A stretch of DNA of 64,000 nucleotides from Bubalus kerabau. Lineage: Eukaryota > Chordata > Mammalia > Artiodactyla > Bovidae. Each line of letters starts with the position of its first letter. The first letter of the stretch is position 1. The DNA lies in NCBI RefSeq assembly GCF_029407905.1, contig NC_073635.1, positions 39,175,501 through 39,239,500 of the forward strand, in the 5' to 3' direction. The notes beneath the pieces were generated by a model. That model was not told the origin of the DNA, ran no database searches, and saw only the letters and a list, made by a program, of their open reading frames with translations. Of the stretch, positions 57,196 through 64,000 are shown one piece after another. A program made the translations under genes and the position numbers.

Positions 57196-57309
57196 TTTTC
57201 TAACAATGTTGCAGATAATACCTAATTTGGACACTGAAGAATTTCCATACACCTAGAAATTTGAGTAGAATTTTTGCATTGAAGTTTGATTTATCATTTA
57301 TTGTTCCCT

Positions 57310-57611
57310 AAAGTGATAAAGAAGAAGAAGAAGAGAAGAAGGAGAAGGCAATGGCACCCCACTCCAGTACTCTTGCCTGGAAAATCCCATGGGCGGAGGA
57401 GCCTGGTAGGCTGCAGTCCATGGGGTCGCTAAGAGTCAGACACCACTGACTTCACTTTCACTTTTCACTTTCACGCATTGGAGAAGGAAATGGCAACCCA
57501 CTCCAGTGTTCTTGCCTGGAGAATCCCAGGGATGGGGGAGCCTGATGGACTGCCGTCTATGGGGTCGCACAGAGTCGGACACAATTGAAGTGACTTAGCA
57601 GCAAAGTGATA
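57310..57611 (+). mobile_element. BOV-A2 SINE with perfect 9-bp TSD and 5' (GAA)n
   Basis: BOV-A2 runs from ggagaaggcaatggcacccc to the AGC-type end at 57602. aaagtgata is repeated at 57310-57318 and 57603-57611. A GAA-rich run (57319-57350) sits inside the TSD at the 5' end, apparently expanded from the ggagaagg start. Confidence 0.93.
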
Positions 57612-60600
57612 CAATTGCCAGTTATATTTAAAAGACTTTCAGGTATGTCTTACAATCGCTAGTGAATAAGGCACCTTTGCTTATCATGGAAATTTTAATG
57701 ATATACTTGCAGTCTAATAGTTGAAACACTAATTGAAAAAATGTATGCATTTATGTATAATAGTTCTGAAAAGGGGTTAACCATCATTTATTTGAATACC
57801 AGTCTTCAAGTGCAGTTTATTATTCCATCACATTAGCCCATTTTAAATTTAACCTTTCTCATTGTCATAAAATCCATCCTCACATTTGTTCTATATTTGA
57901 AAGCAGGCTCTCAAAACACAATCTTTTGTTAATTCTACTTAAAAATTCTGCACCTATGCAGACCAAGGCATATTTCCATTTCATAAAACAATATTATATA
58001 AATGCACAATTTGATATGCTGGTTTAAGTGCTGTTTCTTCCAGGCAAAAGTTCTCTAGTTCCTTGAATCATTCCCCATGACATCTTTATGCCCCATTGTT
58101 ACAATACCTGGATTCAATTTGTTTGTAGATGTCCATCTTAAAATGAGGTATCCAGAACTAATCAAGTCCTTTAAGAGACATCCCTCAAGGGTATAAAAGG
58201 CTTTGACTATTTTTGTGATAGTTCTCTCAAAGAATAAAACATTCTTGTTTCCTAAAGTTCCTGCTTGTGCTGAAACTGACAAGTGGTGATCTATTACAAC
58301 CCTTTCTTAAGGTGACTTATGTCTCATGTCATTTCTCTTACCTCAAATCCTACTTGTGAAAAACAGAATGTCTTAAAAAAAAAACAACAAAAAACCCTGC
58401 ATCTTATATCTACTGCTGTGCTGTGTCTCCTTTTAATCAGTATGTGTCTGTAAAATACTGATGTACATTATACATATCTATTATGCATGTATACTTATGA
58501 AAAATTACAAAATGTCTTATAATAAAATAATGCTTATGCTCCCTATAAATTTAGTATTTAAGAATACAATTTTAAAACTCTACGTGTTTTAGAGTACCTT
58601 CTCCTTCCTTCATAAGAGCAGATCACATTTTTTTAAAATTTCCTACCATTTATACTAATTCAAACCTCATTTAAATATATTTTCTGGAAAAGAGCAAGAA
58701 TTATAATATATACAGATTCTGTTAACTTCCAAGTTATTAGATTTCTTGAATTTTGTTTTAAAAATTCACATAAACATCATGCTCCCAAATAATGAGTATA
58801 GTATTGTAATTACAAAAGTATTCTCTTTACTGAAATAAGCCTATTTGCAAGCTCAATATCAATACTTAGAATATATGTTTTCAAAGAATTTATCTTCTTT
58901 TAGTGTATCTGGTGTATTCTTTTCAGCATTCTAGTAACCTCTAGATTGTCAATGAATCATATGCATTATTCTCCAAATAAATAAGGTTAAGAGTAACATA
59001 TATTAATGTTATTAGAAACCCAAAGAACAGTCTCTGTATTGCACAGAAAGAGACATTTTAACATTATTATTCAATTAGAAACTTCCTATTAGCATTATGA
59101 AAGTCATTCAAAAGTGATACCAGTAACATCTACCAGCGTGTTAACCACATGTGATTTGATTGTCCCAAGTAATTCTTGCTCTGGCGAACTTAACATTTTG
59201 CCAAGGTTTAAAAGAAAAACAAATACATAAAATAATACTGAAATAAACACTAAAAACCTTGCAAACTGCAAAGTGGATAATTTAATCTTAAGACAATCTC
59301 TCGAAATAGTACTTCTTCTTTAACATACAAGTGAAGAGAGTATTTCCACAGCTAAGGCATGTTTTAAAATGTTCTTTCCTGCACTTCTATTTTTTGAACT
59401 TTATATTATTTTTGCCACAAATATGTCTTTTGCTTTGTTTTTAAAAACATTAAAAATATATGTATTTCACTATGAGTAATCTATTTCTACCTATATATAT
59501 ATTTTATAGAGATGCTTGTGGAACTTAAAATCTTATATCTGAAATAATTCCAAGTTAGTTTTTAAAAAATATTTACTTTTTTGCCTTTAAAACTACTTCA
59601 AAACTTAAGCTTCCAAAATAAGTAGTTCAGGCTGACAATTTTATTATCATTTACTAGCTTCTGGGTACATTTGAGCATCAAAGTTCTAATCAGGAAGACA
59701 CTTTAAGCATCACAAAATTAAGTTATAGATTATGGCTACCAGATAATATTTATTTGTATAAACTGAAATAGCATATTATATTACTATAGATTACTTTTGA
59801 AAATGTGGCTATTGAAGATAAAAGAGAATGTTAATAATGTTAAATATTTAAGTCTAAAGAACAGACACCTCTAATCTATATTTGATAAAAATGTTAACTT
59901 AAAAAATCCAAACATATAACTGTTTTAATTTAATATATATCTTTGAAAGAAATTCAAATATATTCAACTAATTTTAGATAATATACATATTTTCCAATTA
60001 AAATTAAAATTAGAGAAAACTATTTTATTTAACAGCTGTGAAAATAATTATGTTGAGACTGCAAGTTCACTTACTTTTGAAATTTCTAAGATATGGGAAA
60101 GACTAAAACATAGTTTTTGACTTATTGATCATATTTTAAGCCTTGGAGTTTTAGTTTTTCTTCTTTTACAATCTCAAATTTTATTCAGGTATTTACCTTA
60201 TATGTACTAATTGATTAGCTATTATATATCAGGGAGATACTAAGCAGTAATGAAGAAGACAGACTGTACCATAATGGATGTACATGAAATTTATGATTTC
60301 AAAAATATCTAAATCATCATCATTTTTTATTACTTTAAAAGATTGAAATATAAAATAAAATTCAGCCATCTCATTCACTGAACATGAGACACAAATATAT
60401 ATCTAGTTTTTGAATACTCAGCTATTACATATAATATATAAAATATAGTTTGTGTAAAATGTATGAATAAAGCACATATTTGCTTTCTATTTTTAGAAAC
60501 AATACAGTATCAGATTAATAGACAACTATCTAGATAATTAATTCCTTTATATAAATTGCTAATGTTATTTTCTTTTTATAAAGCAATTAAGGTAACGGAA

Positions 60601-60730
60601 AGACAAGCAAATTATTCTTCAATTTTGCTATGGCAGATGATTTTATCCCCAAGTTTCCAAAATGTACCAGTTGACAACTAAAGTATCAGAAATATATATT
60701 TGAGCATCTGCATTAATTTTTTACTAATAG
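57612..60730. other. 3.1-kb AT-rich stretch with no recognised repeat
   Basis: The longest uninterrupted unassigned block. No recent LINE or SINE and no credible coding frame were seen (a 75-codon - frame at 58055-58282 has no recognisable domain). Confidence 0.5.
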
Positions 60731-60734
60731 TGTA

Positions 60735-61003
60735 GCTGCTGCTGCTAAGTCACTTCAGTCATGTCCGACTCTGTGCGACCCCATAGACGGCAGCCCACCA
60801 GGCTTCCCCGTCCCTGGGATTCTCCAGGCAAGAACACTGGAGTGGGTTGCCATTTCCTTCTCCAAGGCATGAAAGTGAAAAGTGAAAGTGAAGTCGCTCA
60901 GTCGTGTTCGACTCTTAGTGACCCCATGGACTGCCGCCTACCAGGCTCCTCCGTCCATGGGATTTTCAAGGCAAGAGTACTGGAGTGGGGTGCCATTGCC
61001 TTC
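60735..61003 (-). mobile_element. BOV-A2 SINE
   Basis: (GCT)n start, two complete units in complement with the linker aaggcatgaaagtgaaaagt. Low divergence. Confidence 0.94.
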
Positions 61004-61444
61004 CCTGCATGTAATATTAAATTATATTAACATTGAATAATGAATATATGAAAATTTTATATATTAGCTTTCCATTGGTTAATAATCCATCATAACTCCC
61101 CAATTTTATTATGTATTTTGCAAAAAAATACTTCAAAGTTCAGAAATGTATAATTAAATTTACGAATGTAAATTTGTAAGACTTTCACCAAATAGGAATT
61201 TGTTAGAAGCAACAGGCAAAAATAAATTACCTTTATTCTAGTTTAGTTGTGATTATCTGCAGCTTCCATTTCATTTTAAAAGTTATCTATCCCACAGATA
61301 CTGCCAAGCTTATTAAACTCAAATATGTCTATGGGCTTGGAGGTAACAGCAGTGACTATTCAGTGCAGTCACTCTATAGCCCACATTGCAATTACATAAA
61401 GCAAAGAAACTTTCACTACACACCTTAACTTTATATTTTAAAAG
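61004..61444. other. AT-rich unassigned sequence
   Basis: Nothing recognised. Confidence 0.4.
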
Positions 61445-61552
61445 TGAATAAAATACCCATAGCTGATTCATGTTGAGGTTTGACAGAAAACAACACAATT
61501 CTGTAAAGCAATTATCCTTCAATAAAAAATGAATTAAAAAATGAATAAAATA
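61445..61552 (+). mobile_element. 86-bp L1 3'-end insertion with perfect 11-bp TSD
   Basis: The terminal L1 3' UTR (agctgattcatgttgaggtt, aattctgtaaagcaattatc) plus A-rich tail at 61456-61541. tgaataaaata is repeated at 61445-61455 and 61542-61552. Confidence 0.9.
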
Positions 61553-62148
61553 GCTATACTCACAATGCTAAATGAATATAATTTCACATTAAGCAAGATC
61601 TTTGAAATATTCCATGAGCTGATGGGTTATCATTTTTTCTTTTAAGACTGTACTTTTAGAATATTAAATATATTGATGAAGGTAATGTAAATGACCTAGC
61701 ATCTTCCAGAGGTTTAAGTGGTTACTTGCTTTTTGTTGAAATGCCTTTTAGATGAAACAGTGATCATTTCTTAATTAAAACAAATTTGGAAGATAAAGGA
61801 TTTTGTTATCAAAGCTCTCTTCCTTTCAAAACTTTCAATTGGTTTCAAAGACACCTTTTAAATTTATTAACCAATGGCTTAAAAAAGAAAAGCTTGATAG
61901 CATCTTTTCCCTCTATTGTTTTTCTATTGTTTACTTTAGATTTCATCCACAAAGAAAACAATTACTCTATTAAAAAAATAAAAAGAGAGATGTACTATTT
62001 CCTCAACAACATACCTAAGAAACATCAACTCCTTTCATTTATTATCTATTACTCTTGTCAGGCAAGTGTATTTCCAAATCTTTGTTGTGACTAGACAGAA
62101 TCAAGGAGCATACACTTGCCTGACACTCTCATATAGGTAAATCCCCTG
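61553..62148. other. AT-rich unassigned sequence
   Basis: A 102-codon + frame at 61786-62094 shows no domain, signal or codon bias that supports a gene. Confidence 0.45.
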
Positions 62149-62375
62149 GGGCTTCCTTGGTGCCTCATTGGTAAAGAATTTACCTGCCAATGCAAGAGAC
62201 GAGACTCAGATTTGATCCCTGTGTCTCAAAGTTCCTCTGGAAAAGGAAATGGCGACCCACTCCAGTTTTCCTGCCTGGGAAAACCCATGGACAGGGGAGC
62301 CTGGCAGGCTACAGTCCATGGGGGTCACAAAAGAGTCAGGCATGACTTAAAGAGTAAACAGCAACAGCAACAAAA
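62149..62375 (+). mobile_element. Diverged Bov-tA SINE
   Basis: Head ggggcttccttggtgcctca, Bov-A body, tail ending in (CAACAG)n-like repeats. Confidence 0.88.
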
Positions 62376-63654
62376 CTGTTTCTATTAAGGAATAAAGACC
62401 AATATTCCTGTAACAGTGAGAGTGTATCTGATGTTTACTAGATGTGAACATATAGGACATTGTTTTCTTCCCTATAGGTTCTTAAGTTTCCCCATATTCT
62501 GGTGGTTTCCTGGCAAGCTTCAGCATTTCTTGGCTTGTAGCTGCATAATCCCAGTCTCATGCTTCCTTGTTATTAATACATGGAATTTTCTTTGTGTGCC
62601 TTAGACTTCATATGTTTGTTTTGTTATAAGAATATTAGTCATATTGGATTAAGGGTCCATTCTACTCAAGTACAATGTCATCTTAAATAATTGCCTCTGC
62701 CCTATTTCAGATAAAGTCATATTCTGTGGTAATAGGGGCTAAGAATTCAGTATTTACTTCTTGGAAAGATAAAATTCAATCTATAACATACAGAGTTTAC
62801 TTAACATGGATAAGGGATGGATTATGTCAGATAGAAAGAATAATGTTAATAATAAGTTTAAAAATGATAATGCTAAGGCTAATAATCAGACTAGGTCAAA
62901 ATATAAGAAAGGGCCAATTGGCAAAACTGTCTTAATGTAGGGCTACTGGGTTTCTTCTGAAGAGAAATAAAATCTGTGAAAAAAGCTTAAAAAATCGCAA
63001 CTGTGGCACTTGAAATGTTTTAAAGGTAAGAATCAGGTAATATAAACATAAAGAGGAAAACAGCACAGATCCAGCTTCACAAGATTTGTAGTGGTGAAAT
63101 TTGAAAAAGACACAAGAAAAGAATTCATCTAATAGTAAAAACAGCAAAATATAATGTGCCACCAGGAATGACCTTAAAGATTAAAAAGGCAAGATAGTGT
63201 TCTCCATCAATTTATATCATTATTCGAGCAATTGGGCATGCTCTCTAGAGCCTGGTTATTCCAATTGTTGTCCATGATCAAACTATAGCAGCATTTAGTG
63301 GGAGCTTGCTGCAACCCTGATCAACTTTGTAAGAAAATCTCATTGGGATCCACATGTACGTTCAATTTTCAGAAGCACTGCTCTACTTAAGAGAATAACA
63401 TAAGAATCCCAATGTCTACACTGCTACAAGTTTGTTATTTTAATTGGAATATATGTTTCTGGATCTATAAAAGGAGGATTTGAACTCATTCTCTTTGAGA
63501 TATTCAAACTTTGTGATTCTATGTATAACACATTTGCCTCTAAGCTTTCCAATTTATTAAAACTTAAAAATGTTTCCCTGTCCCAAACATATAATGATAG
63601 GTAATTTTCAGCTAATAAGAATAAGAAAATATTTTCCATGAAAATGGGGAAGTT
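62376..63654. other. AT-rich unassigned sequence
   Basis: About 1.3 kb without a recognised feature. Confidence 0.45.
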
Positions 63655-63928
63655 TAAAAAAATCTATTTTTAATTGGAGGATAATTGTTTCACTATATTG
63701 TGTTGGTTTCTACTATACATCAACATGAATCAGCCATAGGTATATGGCTGAGCTTCCCTCCCACCTTTCACCTCATCTCATCCCTCTAGGTTGTTACAGA
63801 GCACCAGATTTGAGTTCCCTGCATCATACAGCAAATTTCCAACGGCTATCTAATTTTGCATATAGGAACTTAATGCTACTCAATTCATCCCACCCTCTCC
63901 TTCCCCCATTGTGTCCACAAGTCTTTGC
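63655..63928 (-). mobile_element. L1 3' UTR, non-inverted part of a 5'-inverted copy
   Basis: Complement of the L1 3' UTR from its A-tail (tttttaattggaggataatt) through ctctaggttgttacagagc to ccccattgtgtccacaag. Confidence 0.82.
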
Positions 63929-64000
63929 AGCCTATTATACACAGTGAAGTAAGTCAGAAAGAGAAATCCAAATTATATTAAGGCACATATATGGAATCTA
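63929..64000 (+). mobile_element. L1 ORF2-end/3' UTR, inverted part, cut by window end
   Basis: Switches abruptly to + strand L1 (cacagtgaagtaagtcagaa, gcacatatatggaatcta), sequence that precedes the 3' UTR in L1 order. Fits a 5' inversion that continues beyond the window. Confidence 0.75.

Noticed and set aside
60210..60270. Faint resemblance to an old mammalian repeat core (atcagggagatactaagcag)
   Set aside because: Too short and diverged to assign without a profile search.
61786..62094. 102-codon frame as a possible small host gene
   Set aside because: K/F/N-rich composition typical of AT-rich DNA, with no motif, no promoter or splice evidence, and a poor start context.
1..64000. Endogenous retrovirus or LTR elements
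   Set aside because: No LTR pair, primer-binding site, polypurine tract or gag/pol/env-like frame was seen. All RT frames carry RTE-type BovB motifs or L1 motifs.
1..64000. CRISPR arrays, operons, riboswitches, bacterial terminators
   Set aside because: The sequence is clearly mammalian nuclear DNA. Its repeats are LINE/SINE copies, microsatellites and one minisatellite, without spacer-repeat regularity.

Overview
The window looks like nuclear DNA of a ruminant, most likely a bovid (cattle, bison, buffalo, sheep or goat; I cannot separate these). The evidence is the repeat content. There are about 22 copies of the RTE-type LINE BovB, many tRNA-Glu-derived Bov-tA and dimeric BOV-A2 SINEs, artiodactyl L1 3' ends, two CHR-type SINEs, and older mammalian relics (MIR, Tigger1-like, a hAT-like MITE, ancient L1). 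No host protein-coding gene, functional RNA gene, CpG island, LTR retrovirus, CRISPR or bacterial feature could be supported. All long open frames are transposon remnants, SINE antisense frames or low-complexity translations. The locus reads as AT-rich intergenic or deep intronic DNA. By adding up my own boundaries, BovB alone covers roughly 22 kb, about a third of the window.  Layout. 1-5.0 kb: AT-rich flank, then a near-full-length + strand BovB inserted inside an older BovB. 5.9-8.1 kb: another + BovB. 9.4-14.4 kb: three - strand BovB copies, one of them nearly full length and carrying an inverted BovB fragment. 14.7-15.5 kb: a young L1 3' end with a perfect target-site duplication (TSD). 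16.1-17.7 kb: an old L1 3' UTR hit by BovB. 18-23.3 kb: BovB pieces, SINEs and a Tigger1-like relic. 24.6-27.5 kb: one L1 with a twin-priming 5' inversion, later hit by two BOV-A2 insertions and one BovB. 27.8-36.7 kb: BovB copies and SINEs, including one BovB flanked by 58-bp direct repeats and one holding the longest open frame of the window (495 codons, reverse transcriptase). 37.1-43.8 kb: an old L1 whose 5' UTR-like region is joined almost directly to its reverse transcriptase region, with at least seven later insertions. 44-48.4 kb: SINEs, a hAT-like relic and one BovB. 48.6-54.2 kb: BovB copies and an ancient L1. 54.4-57.6 kb: MIR and SINEs. 57.6-63.6 kb: mostly unassigned AT-rich sequence with three small insertions. 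63.7-64 kb: an L1 with a 5' inversion cut by the window end.  How the parts relate: L1 and BovB encode or encoded the reverse transcriptases. Bov-tA and BOV-A2 encode nothing and share the BovB 3' end, as expected of SINEs mobilised by BovB machinery (established knowledge). Interruptions and matching TSDs give a partial relative chronology. I did not find a new gene system. The most notable observations are a BovB subgroup marked by a changed tail repeat plus shared coding differences, the 58-bp duplication, three L1 5' inversions, a microsatellite apparently grown from one TSD copy, and a degenerate 27-bp minisatellite.
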